From Chitinophaga hostae (lineage in GTDB: Bacteria > Bacteroidota > Bacteroidia > Chitinophagales > Chitinophagaceae): DNA of 64,000 bases. Below, in pieces: positions 37,524-46,004 of the stretch. The notes beneath the pieces were generated by a model. That model was not told the DNA's origin. It ran no database searches and saw only the letters and a program-made list of their open reading frames with translations. Both the position numbers and the translations under genes were made by a program. The DNA lies in NCBI RefSeq assembly GCF_018224885.1, contig NZ_JAGTXB010000002.1:620001-684000 (forward strand), read 5' to 3'. How positions within the stretch are numbered: the first letter of the stretch is position 1; the number at the start of each line of letters is the position of its first letter.

Positions 37524-38177
37524 ATGGAGATAAAAGCCATAATAACAGGCAGTACCGGGATGGTGGGGGAAGGTGTATTGCATGAATGTTTGCAGCATCC
37601 GGATGTAAAGGAAGTTTTGGTGATCAACCGCAAACCTTGCGGGGTAAAGCATCCCAAGCTGAAGGAGCTGATCCACAAAAACTTTTACGATATGCTGCCG
37701 GTGGCGGCGCAATTGCATGATTACAATGCCTGCTATTTCTGTTTGGGCGTTTCTTCTGTGGGAATGAAGGAGGATGCATACGAGCATGCTACTTACGACC
37801 TGACCATGGAAGTGGCCAAAACCCTGGTCACCATGAATACGGATATGGTGTTTTGCTATGTATCCGGCGCGGGTACGGATCGTGACCTGATGTGGGCGAG
37901 AATAAAGAAGAAAACTGAGCAGGCATTGCTGCGGCTCCCTTTTAAGGCAGCGTATATGTTTCGCCCCGGCTATATGCAGCCTACCAAAGGTTTGCAAAAC
38001 ACGCAGGGGTTTTACCGGTATATGAGCTGGATGTATCCTGTGTTGCGGCGTGTTTTCCCACAACAGGTGTCATCACTGGCTGAGCTGGGCCAGGCGATGA
38101 TTAACGTTACCCGCCTGGGGTATCCGCAAAAGGTGCTGGAGGTGAGGGATATCGTGAAAGCAGCGCATACTGTATAA
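37524..38177 (+). CDS. NAD(P)-binding atypical SDR (epimerase-like)
   Basis: 217 aa Rossmann protein. GSTGMVGEGVLHECLQHPDV is the nucleotide-binding turn and VINRK the end of the second strand. CYFCLGVSSVGM and FCYVSGAGTDRD follow the pattern of NmrA/HTATIP2-like atypical SDRs, and the classical YxxxK is missing; a redox-sensor or weak oxidoreductase role is possible. FRPGYMQPTKG near residue 150 is the family's substrate loop. It sits 106 bp after the EPS locus and may be an independent unit, given the palindrome directly before its start. Confidence 0.82.
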   Translation: MEIKAIITGSTGMVGEGVLHECLQHPDVKEVLVINRKPCGVKHPKLKELIHKNFYDMLPVAAQLHDYNACYFCLGVSSVGMKEDAYEHATYDLTMEVAKTLVTMNTDMVFCYVSGAGTDRDLMWARIKKKTEQALLRLPFKAAYMFRPGYMQPTKGLQNTQGFYRYMSWMYPVLRRVFPQQVSSLAELGQAMINVTRLGYPQKVLEVRDIVKAAHTV

Positions 38178-38228
38178 AATGTTGCTAACCTGCGGGATAG
38201 CAGCCCACTTTTTATGGGTTGCTACCTG

Positions 38229-38236
38229 TATCTTTG
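38229..38236 (+). promoter_or_regulatory. Putative -7 box without an associated gene
   Basis: TATCTTTG is a perfect TAnnTTTG match. It is followed 13 bases later by an inverted repeat TGTTAC-N9-GTAACA (38242-38262) and, 75 bases later, by a strong terminator. Only a 16-codon frame (38278-38328) lies between them, so the transcript would be about 100 nt. A 10-bp hairpin (38198-38207 with 38215-38224) lies just upstream. Confidence 0.4.
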
Positions 38237-38311
38237 CATCTTGTTACTTTAACAGTGTAACAGTTGTAGGTTATGAGATGACTGGAATATTCCTATCCCG
38301 GGTCCAAATAA

Positions 38312-38341
38312 AAAAAGGCGGTGCGTAAGCGCCGCCTTTTT
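38312..38341. terminator. Strong intrinsic terminator
   Basis: Thirteen-bp stem AAAAAGGCGGTGC/GCGCCGCCTTTTT with one wobble pair and loop GTAA. A run of A on one side and T on the other makes it functional in both directions in principle. It separates the SDR gene and the orphan promoter from the Nudix regulator gene. Confidence 0.9.
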
Positions 38342-38393
38342 GTTTATCTCCCAAAAAATTTGTTACTTCACGTTAAATTGACGCAAACAAAAT

Positions 38394-39083
38394 ATGAAGA
38401 CTTTCCACGAATATAAAAATCCCTCCCTGGCGGTAGACCTGGTGGTATTTGGGTACCACAACAATACCTTATCGGTATTGCTGCTGAATCGTAAGGAAGA
38501 GCCGTTTAAGGATTGCTGGACCCTGCCAGGTGGCTTTTTGCAGATGGAAGAAACCTTCCTGGGCACCTGCTCCCGTATCCTGCAAACCAAGCTGGGCATG
38601 GATGAGGTGTTCCTGGAGCAGCTGTATTCCTTTGATGCGCCGGACCGTGATCCGAGAGGGCGCGTTATTGCGGTAGGGTATTATGCGCTGATCAACCCGG
38701 CTAAATTCCAGGTGGTAGGAGGCAGCATGGCCAACGACGTGCAATGGTTTAATGTCCGGAAAATGCCTGTACTGGGCTTTGACCATAAACAGATTTTCCG
38801 GCAGGCACACGAACGGCTTAAATCGAAGATATTATACTACCCGGTTGGCTTTGAGCTGCTCGATGACCTGTTTACCCTCACCGAGCTGCACGAACTCTAT
38901 GAATGTATCCTGCAAACAACCATCGACCGGCGCAACTTCCGGCGCAAGATCCTGGACGCCGAATATGTGATCAATACCGGCATGAAGCGGGAAGGCCTGA
39001 AAAACCGTCATCCGGAACTGTATAAATTCAACAAGCAGCTGAAGAAAAACAACTTCCAGATCAATGTTCCCACTGTATCATAA
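38394..39083 (+). CDS. NrtR-like transcriptional regulator with degenerate Nudix domain
   Basis: 229 aa. A Nudix domain (about 10-145) is followed by a C-terminal winged helix (about 150-225: FTLTELHELYECILQTTIDRRNFRRKIL). The Nudix box reads GGFLQMEETFLGTCSRILQTKLGM; the REuxEE core is replaced by RILQTK, so hydrolysis is unlikely and the domain should act as a ligand sensor. This is the architecture of NrtR/AraR-type regulators, which bind ADP-ribose, NAD-related or sugar ligands and repress genes for their use. It heads a three-gene unit with an oxygenase and a phosphatase. The nonamer TTGTTACTT occurs at 38360-38368 and again at 38241-38249 and may be its binding element. Confidence 0.88.
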   Translation: MKTFHEYKNPSLAVDLVVFGYHNNTLSVLLLNRKEEPFKDCWTLPGGFLQMEETFLGTCSRILQTKLGMDEVFLEQLYSFDAPDRDPRGRVIAVGYYALINPAKFQVVGGSMANDVQWFNVRKMPVLGFDHKQIFRQAHERLKSKILYYPVGFELLDDLFTLTELHELYECILQTTIDRRNFRRKILDAEYVINTGMKREGLKNRHPELYKFNKQLKKNNFQINVPTVS

Positions 39084-39091
39084 TCATCATT

Positions 39092-39637
39092 ATGGAAAAA
39101 CATGAATACACCCCACAGATTTTTACCCTGAAAGATTTTCTTTCCCCCGGAGAATGTACCGCGCTGATAGAAAAAAGCGAAGCAATGGGTTACGAGGAAG
39201 CCACGGTAGACGTGGGTCACGGCGTACAACGTATGATAAAAGGCGTACGGAATAATGAAAGGGTATTGTATAAGGAGGAAGCTTATGCTACCTTTATCTG
39301 GGAACGGCTGAAAGATTTTGCGCCCGAAGGGACAGATGAAAGGAAGGCCGTTGGCGTAAACGAATTGTTCCGGTTTTATAAATACAGCCCCGGACAACGC
39401 TTTAAAATGCACAAAGACGGCAGTTTTGAGCGGAATCGTTTTGAAGCCAGCCAATATACTTTTATGATTTATCTGAACGATGCATATACCGGTGGGGAAA
39501 CCATTTTTGCTTCCGGGGAGATCATCCGCCCGGAAACCGGTACGGCATTGATCTTTCACCATCCGCTGCGGCATGAAGGCTCCCTGCTGACGGCCGGCGT
39601 GAAATATGTGCTGAGAACGGATATTATGTACAAATAA
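39092..39637 (+). CDS. 2-oxoglutarate/Fe(II) oxygenase (prolyl-4-hydroxylase-like)
   Basis: 181 aa, a complete small double-stranded beta-helix. The iron ligands are H107 and D109 in KMHKDGS and the distal H161 in LRHEGS; the 2-oxoglutarate anchor is probably R175 or K171. LYKYSPGQ-like sequence and MIYLNDAYTGGETIF match the P4H-type oxygenases of bacteria. It would hydroxylate a protein or small molecule using O2 and 2-oxoglutarate with CO2 release. Eight bases separate it from the regulator and eight from the phosphatase, so the three are co-transcribed. Substrate unknown. Confidence 0.88.
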   Translation: MEKHEYTPQIFTLKDFLSPGECTALIEKSEAMGYEEATVDVGHGVQRMIKGVRNNERVLYKEEAYATFIWERLKDFAPEGTDERKAVGVNELFRFYKYSPGQRFKMHKDGSFERNRFEASQYTFMIYLNDAYTGGETIFASGEIIRPETGTALIFHHPLRHEGSLLTAGVKYVLRTDIMYK

Positions 39638-39645
39638 AATAGCAC

Positions 39646-40377
39646 ATGCCCGCAACCTACGTTATAGGTGATATACACGGTGCACTGAAGGCCCTGCAAC
39701 AGCTGCTGGACCGGATCGCACCGGAAAAGGAAGATACACTGGTTTTTTTAGGAGATTATGTGGATGGCTGGTCTGAATCGGCAGAAGTGATCACTTACCT
39801 GATGCAACTGGAACAAAAGCACCGCTGCATTTTTATTAAAGGCAATCATGACGCCTGGTGTGAATCCTGGCTGCATGGCATTATGCCGGAAGCCTCCTGG
39901 CTGAGAAACGGCGGACAAGCAACCGTGTCGAGCTTTAATAAGCTGTCGGCAGCTGAACTGGCCGTACACACCGCTTTCCTGGAGCGCATGCGACTTTATT
40001 ATACCGACGATAACAACCGCTTGTTTATCCATGCAGGGTTTACCTCCACCCATGGCCCCGCCCACGAAAGGTTTGAACCCATGCTTTACTGGGACCGCAG
40101 CCTATGGGAACTGGCGCTCGCAGTAGACCCGCGCATTCCAAAGGAATCGCTGCGTTATCCAAGAAGACTGAAACTCTTTCGCGAAATATATATTGGCCAT
40201 ACACCCAGCGTGAACTATGGGGAAGATATGCCCATGGTGGCCGCGAATGTACATAATGTTGATACCGGCGCGGCGTTTATGGGGAAAATTTCCGCCATGA
40301 ACGCGGATACCAAAGAGGTATGGCAAAGCGACTGCGTATATCTCCTGTATCCAAATGAAAAAGGCCGGAACGCTTAG
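39646..40377 (+). CDS. PPP-family metallophosphatase
   Basis: 243 aa. The four metal-binding motifs are present: GDIHG (8-12), GDYVDG (36-41), GNHD (66-69) and later FIHAGF and GHTPS. The residue after VD is G rather than the R of classical GDxVDRG. The size fits small bacterial serine/threonine phosphatases (PrpA-like) or ApaH-like nucleotide hydrolases; sequence alone does not separate these. Cytosolic. Its placement after a Nudix-type regulator and an oxygenase hints at a nucleotide-derived substrate. The stop codon lies inside the loop of a downstream inverted repeat. Confidence 0.88.
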   Translation: MPATYVIGDIHGALKALQQLLDRIAPEKEDTLVFLGDYVDGWSESAEVITYLMQLEQKHRCIFIKGNHDAWCESWLHGIMPEASWLRNGGQATVSSFNKLSAAELAVHTAFLERMRLYYTDDNNRLFIHAGFTSTHGPAHERFEPMLYWDRSLWELALAVDPRIPKESLRYPRRLKLFREIYIGHTPSVNYGEDMPMVAANVHNVDTGAAFMGKISAMNADTKEVWQSDCVYLLYPNEKGRNA

Positions 40378-40400
40378 GTGTACTCCCTTCGCGTTCCGGC
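40364..40400. terminator. Probable terminator at the end of the Nudix-regulator operon
   Basis: Perfect 10-bp inverted repeat GCCGGAACGC/GCGTTCCGGC with a 17-base loop that contains the phosphatase stop codon. The T-tract after the right arm is poor (GCTTTAAAC), so efficiency is uncertain. It lies between convergent genes. Confidence 0.5.
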
Positions 40401-40425
40401 GCTTTAAACACTATAAGACAACTTC

Positions 40426-42984
40426 TTATTGGATTACTTCCTGCATTCCCTGCATGCCTGCGCCCATATTCTTTCTCTTAAACAGGCTGGCATCTATTTT
40501 ACCAAACCGGTAAGCAAAGTTCAGGCGTATCATTTGCGGATCTTTTATGCGACTGTAGTATTGCGTGAAATACGGACTTTCGGAATACTGGTCAGACCAG
40601 CGGGTTCTGAAAATATCGTTGAAACTCAATGTTACGGAGGCTGCATTGTTTTTCAGGAAACTCTTCTTGATGGCGGCATCTACTCCATAGAAGGAGGCGA
40701 TGTAACCCTGCGAAGCATTTTGTGATTGCTGCATCGGCGGACCAGCCTGCACATTTTTATTATCATTTACCGGCAGGTTAGTTTTGGACTGATAGGTACC
40801 GGTGAGTTGAATTTCGAAATTCAATGGCAGCTTAAAGCTGTTATTGATCTTTCCAAACCAGCTCCAGAGCGCGTCCTGCGATTGCGTGACGTTGCTGGTA
40901 TTGATTTTGGAATTGTAGAGGTTTACGTTGGTCGACATACTCCACCACTTGGTGATGGTATTCATCGATGTTACCTCCATACCTGCTGAGTAGCTGGAAT
41001 TAGCATTGATGTAGGTGTTTACCAGCAATTCCTGTCCGTTTACGGGATCCGTTTCCTTGGTCAGGTAACGGGTGATCAGGTTGTTGGTATGCCTGTAGTA
41101 GAGAGATGCCAGCAAGGTATTGTTACCTTTGAACGTTTTCAGGTACGACGCTTCCAGCGAAGTGGTGAACTCCGGTACCAGGCCTGGATTACCTTTGGTA
41201 ATATTCAGCTTATCGGTAGAATCGGTGAACGGTATCAGCTGGAAGAAATTGGGACGATTGATCCTGCGTGTATAGCTCAGCTGCAGTTCCTGGTCGTGTT
41301 TCAGCTTCTGGCTTAAAAACAGGGAGGGGAACAAGCTGATGGGATAGTTATTTTTGAAATGTTGCCCGTTGTTGAGCAGGTCGCCGGTATAATTGGAGCT
41401 TTCGGCCCTTAAACCTACCTTATAACCAAAATTACGAATGGTGTTAGATACGCTGGCGTAAGCTGCATAAACATTATCGCTGTTTTTGTAATTATTGGAG
41501 GCAGCAGGAATCAATACAAATTTATTGTTTTCCTGGTCGAACATATAGTTGTTGAAATTACTCTTCGTATTACGGATAGCAGCTCTCAGTCCTGTTTCCA
41601 GCTTTAATTTGCCGGTAAATGGCCTTACATAGTCCGTTTGAATAGTCATAAAGCTTACGGAGCCACCACCCAGGATCTGCTGGATATCGCTGCCGGTAAT
41701 GCTGCTGCCTAACCCGCTACGATAGCGGTCGGTCCGGTAGTCGGAGTTGTTATCGCTTTTACCGCCGAAATAGTTGAAATCGGCCGTTAGTTCTTCTCCT
41801 TCCTTAGGGAACAGGTGTTTCATGCCCAGTACCACACCGTTGGCGTTGAATTTATTGTGGGAAGAAGAGTTCCTTTGACTGAAAGCGCTGACAGGAATGG
41901 TTTTTCCCAGGGTGTCTGTGTTGATATTGATGGTTTCGGAAGGGTTCATTTCGCCATGTACCTTGATACCAGCCACCGACAGGGTAGTGCGGTTGGTTAC
42001 AAACCAGTCGAGGCCCAGTTTACCGAAAACGAAACCGCCGTTGGTTTTGTTGTGGTTATCCTGGTTGATCATGGTAGGAGGCACATCCGCGAAGTTGCTG
42101 CGTTCTGTGGTACCGTTGGTGCGGCCCTTCATCTGGTTGCCCATTACGCTGGCGCTGATATTAACCTTATCCTGGCGGAGGTTGAAGTCGCCGCCGCCGT
42201 TGAGGGCGCCGCGTTTGTCCACACCGGCGCGCAGGTTACCGTTGTATCCTGTTTTGCGGTTCTTTTTCAGCACAATATTCAGGATACCGGCGCTGCCACC
42301 GGAAGCATCGTATTTGGCCGATGGATTGGTGATGACTTCCACATTTTCAATGGCATCTGCCGGGATCTGTTCCAGCGTAAGCGTAGTAGGGCGGCCATCT
42401 ATGTATAACTGCGGCGCACTGTTACGCAACGTTACATTTCCGTCGATATCTACGTTTACGGAAGGCACATTTTTCATTACGTCGAGGGCGGTACCACCGG
42501 CGCTGACGATGTTCTTTTCCACATTAAACACCTTTTTATCGATATCCATCTGCATCAGTGGCTTGGTACCGGCTACGGTAACGCCCTGCAGCTGTGTGGT
42601 GCTTACTGCCAATTTTATGTTGCCAAGGTCCTTTTCAAAAGGAGGAAAGCTGATCGCCTGATCGACGGTTTTATAGCCGGTGGCGGTAATTCTCAGCTTC
42701 AGGGGGCCTCTTGCCGGCAGCTCTTCCAGGCTGAATTCGCCGTTGCCTTTGGTGAGCGCGCCTTTCAGCAGCTTTTCCTTCATTTTTTTGGTGGCGGAAT
42801 CCATCCGGTTTTGGAGTATAATTACAGAAGCATAAGCGACGGGTTTTCCGTCCGGGTCAATGATTTTCCCATAAACATGTCCGTTCATGCCCATCGGCAT
42901 TCTGCCGGCGGCGCCGCCCGGAGCCTGGGCCCAGGCACTCATGGAAAGCAAAAACAGGGTGATAAACAAATAAATCTTTTGCAT
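40426..42984 (-). CDS. TonB-dependent outer-membrane receptor (OMP_b-brl_3 type)
   Basis: 852 aa. Signal peptide to about residue 19 (SAWAQ). A Gly/Met-rich linker, then a carboxypeptidase-regulatory-like domain (about 33-115: GKIIDPDGKPVAYASVIIL), a plug-like domain (about 130-235: NVEKNIVSAGGTALDVMKNVPSVNVDIDGNVTLR, IENVEVITNPSAKYDASGGSAGILNIVLKK) and a large barrel. It lacks a SusD partner and STN domain. Members of this class are common in Bacteroidota and sometimes take up peptides or metals; substrate unknown here. It is monocistronic and preceded by a 200-bp palindromic element. The LytTR/LytS pair upstream may regulate it. Confidence 0.9.
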   Translation of the reverse strand: MQKIYLFITLFLLSMSAWAQAPGGAAGRMPMGMNGHVYGKIIDPDGKPVAYASVIILQNRMDSATKKMKEKLLKGALTKGNGEFSLEELPARGPLKLRITATGYKTVDQAISFPPFEKDLGNIKLAVSTTQLQGVTVAGTKPLMQMDIDKKVFNVEKNIVSAGGTALDVMKNVPSVNVDIDGNVTLRNSAPQLYIDGRPTTLTLEQIPADAIENVEVITNPSAKYDASGGSAGILNIVLKKNRKTGYNGNLRAGVDKRGALNGGGDFNLRQDKVNISASVMGNQMKGRTNGTTERSNFADVPPTMINQDNHNKTNGGFVFGKLGLDWFVTNRTTLSVAGIKVHGEMNPSETININTDTLGKTIPVSAFSQRNSSSHNKFNANGVVLGMKHLFPKEGEELTADFNYFGGKSDNNSDYRTDRYRSGLGSSITGSDIQQILGGGSVSFMTIQTDYVRPFTGKLKLETGLRAAIRNTKSNFNNYMFDQENNKFVLIPAASNNYKNSDNVYAAYASVSNTIRNFGYKVGLRAESSNYTGDLLNNGQHFKNNYPISLFPSLFLSQKLKHDQELQLSYTRRINRPNFFQLIPFTDSTDKLNITKGNPGLVPEFTTSLEASYLKTFKGNNTLLASLYYRHTNNLITRYLTKETDPVNGQELLVNTYINANSSYSAGMEVTSMNTITKWWSMSTNVNLYNSKINTSNVTQSQDALWSWFGKINNSFKLPLNFEIQLTGTYQSKTNLPVNDNKNVQAGPPMQQSQNASQGYIASFYGVDAAIKKSFLKNNAASVTLSFNDIFRTRWSDQYSESPYFTQYYSRIKDPQMIRLNFAYRFGKIDASLFKRKNMGAGMQGMQEVIQ

Positions 42985-43107
42985 TTTATATTAAATTCAG
43001 ATCGTGCAAAAGTATAGCGCAGCAGTGGAATAATAAATTAAATGAGATAAGCGGGAGAAATATTGCTACGAAACTATGGGTTTGTCTTTGCCCAGGATTT
43101 TTTTTGC

Positions 43108-43306
43108 CCAGGATTGTCTTGCCCAGGATTAAACTGATTATGATGATTTACATGATTTTTTTATTGTGATTATAATTTGATTTTAAAAGATTCAGGAAGA
43201 TATCAATAAAGATTCGCTTATATCTTCCCGAATCTTTTAAAAATCAAAAAAGAAAAAATCATGTAAATCATCATAATCAGTTTAATCCTGGGCAAGACAA
43301 TCCTGG
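43108..43306. repeat. Nested palindromic element, about 200 bp
   Basis: Two perfect 54-bp inverted arms (43108-43161 and 43253-43306) enclose a second, near-perfect hairpin (43179-43203 with 43220-43245, one bulge and one mismatch, loop 43204-43219). The motif TTGCCCAGGATT occurs three times at the left edge (43088, 43104, 43119) and twice inverted at the right (43284 and, with one change, 43299). No reading frame is present. The element fills most of the 339-bp gap between the TonB receptor and LytTR genes. It may fold as a huge RNA hairpin acting as terminator, or be a MITE-like mobile repeat. Only one copy lies in this window. Confidence 0.9.
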
Positions 43307-43323
43307 ACAAGACAAATTCCGCG

Positions 43324-44031
43324 TTACATGTTTTTCCCCGCGATGGCATAAAGTCCTTCCCTGTAGGTATCCCCCACGGGGAGCTCCTGCTCATGCAGGA
43401 AAACGCTGTTCTTCCGTATGGAAGAGATCTCTGCTACCGAGATAATATAGGATTTGTGGATCCGGATAAATTTTGCCGGCGGTAACTGCTCCTCCATACC
43501 TTTTACGCTCATGCGCGTGATAATCGGCTTATGGGTGCTTTTGAGGTGTATTTTGACATAATCTTTCAGCCCTTCAATCCATACAATATCGGAAAATACT
43601 ACTTTCAGCAGACTATAATCCACGTTAATAAAAAAGAAGTCGGCCTGTTCCTTGGCGGTTTTGCTGCCGGTTTTGAGCTGGTGAAGCTCCTGCGCCTTGT
43701 TGCATGCTTTAATGAAACGCTCCAGCGATACGGGTTTTACGAGGTAGTCGGTCACCGCCAGGTTAAAACCTTCCAGTGCATATTTTTCGTAAGCGGTAAT
43801 CAGGATCACGATAGGTTTATTGGGCAGTGATTCCAGGAATTGTAAGCCGGTAAGGCCCGGCATCTGTATGTCCAGGAATATAAGATCCACCTGCTGATGC
43901 CGTAATATTTCCATGGCCTCAAATGCGTTGGTGCATTTGCCTGTGAGCTGCAGGTAGGGCACCATGCTGATATTGTCTTCCAGCAGGTCGAGTGCTAATG
44001 GTTCGTCATCTATGGCAATACACTTCATCAT
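43324..44031 (-). CDS. LytTR-family response regulator
   Basis: 235 aa. Receiver domain with acidic pair D8-D9, phospho-acceptor D54 in IFLDIQMPG and conserved lysine in YLVKPVS; the LytTR DNA-binding domain spans about 135-232 (DIVWIEGLKDYVKIH, FIRIHKSYIISV). The start overlaps the kinase stop as TGATG, so it is the second gene of a two-gene operon. LytTR regulators of Bacteroidota control a few nearby targets, so the TonB receptor across the palindromic element is a candidate. The ATG at 44028 is an alternative start. Confidence 0.94.
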   Translation of the reverse strand: MMKCIAIDDEPLALDLLEDNISMVPYLQLTGKCTNAFEAMEILRHQQVDLIFLDIQMPGLTGLQFLESLPNKPIVILITAYEKYALEGFNLAVTDYLVKPVSLERFIKACNKAQELHQLKTGSKTAKEQADFFFINVDYSLLKVVFSDIVWIEGLKDYVKIHLKSTHKPIITRMSVKGMEEQLPPAKFIRIHKSYIISVAEISSIRKNSVFLHEQELPVGDTYREGLYAIAGKNM

Positions 44032-45074
44032 CAGTGGAGATTTAATTGTAAGGATACTATAAACCAGTCTTCTTTTTTTTCAATATGCAAAACATAATTA
44101 TCTCCATATAATAAATTTAAACGCCTTTTCACATTGGCCAAACCGATACCGCTGGTTTTGTCTTTTATTTCTGAAGAAGTTTCATTGTATTTGTTGCGTA
44201 CGGAAAAAAATAACATGCCGGGGCGGGTGGATAAATTAACATCTATCCTGGCATCGGTAATCAACCCTGTACCATGTTTGAAAGCATTTTCCACGAAAGG
44301 AATCAACAGCATGGGCTCTATTTCGTAATTGCTGTTTGCCGCTTCCAGCGATACGTTGATCACCACATTTTTTCCAAACCGTTGCTGCTGCAAGTCTATA
44401 TAACTTTGCAGGTATTCCGCTTCCCTTTGCAGGGGTACTTTTTCCTCATCCGCTTCATATAACATATAACGCATCAATGAAGAAAGTTTGATCAGTGAAG
44501 GCTCTAATACATCCGACTTTTTGCGGGCCAGCGATACCATGTTGTTCAACACGTTGAACATAAAGTGTGGACTCACCTGTGAACGCAGCAAGGATAACTC
44601 CGTTTTCAGGTTTTCATTTTCCTTTGCACTGTTTTTTCTTTCCTGTCTTAACTTGTCAACGATCATCTGAAATGCCGTACTGGCCGACAGCACCGTAAAG
44701 AAGATAAAGAACGTAAACAGGATGGTGGGCCGCAGGTCTAAAGGATGCAGGGACTTCAGGATCACCCTTTCAAAGATATACCGGCTGGTGAACATAAAGA
44801 TAAATACACCCAGTATATACAAAGTATATTTAAAAAATTTCTTCTTATATATCATTTTAGGAATGAACACCCAGGCATTCAGGTAGAAGAATATAACGAG
44901 CACCGCATCGGTGTAGTACTGGTAGTTTATCCACGCCTGTTTTTCGTTTATATGCTCCCGTTCCCAGCTTTCATTCGTAGCATGCAGGAGATAGGGCAGC
45001 GAGAAAAAAACCAGCCAGGCAACGATATGTCTTACCGCTACCGCCCATTTTTGTTGATACCATTCCTCATTCAT
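44031..45074 (-). CDS. LytS-type sensor histidine kinase
   Basis: 347 aa with four N-terminal membrane helices (about 12-30, 52-72, 82-100, 118-138), a coiled coil, and a His_kinase domain with H170 in QVSPHFMFNVLNN. The HATPase part has LIPFVENAFKHG and SGIGLANVKRRL. No large extracytoplasmic sensor is present, so input is likely membrane-borne. It forms a coupled pair with the LytTR regulator. Divergent from the desaturase gene across 138 bp, which makes membrane fluidity a conceivable signal, though nothing proves it. Confidence 0.93.
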   Translation of the reverse strand: MNEEWYQQKWAVAVRHIVAWLVFFSLPYLLHATNESWEREHINEKQAWINYQYYTDAVLVIFFYLNAWVFIPKMIYKKKFFKYTLYILGVFIFMFTSRYIFERVILKSLHPLDLRPTILFTFFIFFTVLSASTAFQMIVDKLRQERKNSAKENENLKTELSLLRSQVSPHFMFNVLNNMVSLARKKSDVLEPSLIKLSSLMRYMLYEADEEKVPLQREAEYLQSYIDLQQQRFGKNVVINVSLEAANSNYEIEPMLLIPFVENAFKHGTGLITDARIDVNLSTRPGMLFFSVRNKYNETSSEIKDKTSGIGLANVKRRLNLLYGDNYVLHIEKKEDWFIVSLQLNLH

Positions 45075-45212
45075 GGCGGCAAATTAGGTATTTATATATT
45101 TATCGTGTACTGGTTGCGACCAACTGCAATAATTATACGACCAATAGTATTAAATAATGTTTTAATTTTACACGCGAATTCCTGATTACCTCATTTCCCT
45201 AAATCCCGGTAT

Positions 45213-45992
45213 ATGGCTACTGCTGATATCACCCGCAAAATTGCCTGGAAAGACTTAACCCGCCTGTCTGTCCGCGAAATGCTGATCGAAAACAATATTT
45301 CTATTCCCTGGGCGCTGGGTTCCTGGGTGCTGGCCTGGTACGGGTATTACCTGCTGGCATTGCCTTTTTCAGCACTCTTCTTTCTCACGGCATTGCGACA
45401 GGTGCACAATGGATTCCATCAATCGCTGGGTACCAATAAACAACTGACCTGGTTTACTTTGTTCTTCAACAGTATTTTAATGATGGCATCTATCCATGCG
45501 GTAAAATTTAACCACATCCGCCATCATAAATATTGTTTATCGGAAGAAGATTATGAAGGTAAGTCTGCCGGTATGAGCGCACTGGGGGCCATTTTTTACG
45601 GACCTAAACATATGTGGCTCATTCACCGGGTAACCTGGCAGCTGGGCAACCGGAACTATCGCCGGAATATGTTGCTGGAGCTGGGCGCCATCGTCCTCTT
45701 TACAGGACTGGTGTTTTATTTCCAGGTACATTTCCTGATGTATCATATTGTGGTGATGATCTTCGGGGAGCTGATGATGGCATTTTTTGCCGTATGGAGC
45801 GTGCATCATGACTGTGATCATGATACCATTGCCAGAACGCAACGTACCGGCTGGAAGAATGCGATTACATTCAGTATGTTTTACCACCTGGAACATCACC
45901 TGTTTCCGGCGGTGCCTACTATAAAATTGCCGGAGCTGTGTAAGCGTATCGATGAAGCATTACCAGCGCTGGAGAAGAAGAAAACATTCTGA
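45213..45992 (+). CDS. Membrane fatty-acid-desaturase-family protein
   Basis: 259 aa with four hydrophobic segments. The three di-iron histidine boxes are HNGFHQ (65-70), HIRHH (101-105) and HLEHH near residue 230, plus HHDCDHD near 205. The pattern is that of FA_desaturase enzymes, and the short length is shared with carotenoid hydroxylase/ketolase (CrtR/CrtW-like) members, so the substrate may be an acyl chain or a carotenoid. It would use O2 at the inner membrane. It is divergent from the LytS kinase, and followed by a long perfect inverted repeat. Confidence 0.88.
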   Translation: MATADITRKIAWKDLTRLSVREMLIENNISIPWALGSWVLAWYGYYLLALPFSALFFLTALRQVHNGFHQSLGTNKQLTWFTLFFNSILMMASIHAVKFNHIRHHKYCLSEEDYEGKSAGMSALGAIFYGPKHMWLIHRVTWQLGNRNYRRNMLLELGAIVLFTGLVFYFQVHFLMYHIVVMIFGELMMAFFAVWSVHHDCDHDTIARTQRTGWKNAITFSMFYHLEHHLFPAVPTIKLPELCKRIDEALPALEKKKTF

Positions 45993-46004
45993 TAGAAGGC
46001 GCAT

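Noticed and set aside
41815..42661. Plus-strand frames of about 200-250 codons inside the TonB gene 40426-42984
   Set aside because: Complementary to an intact receptor with clear plug and barrel motifs; composition is typical of antisense shadows.
43088..43310. Repeats at the palindromic element as a CRISPR-like array
   Set aside because: The TTGCCCAGGATT units are 12 bases, spaced by a few bases, inverted between sides, and no cas gene is near.
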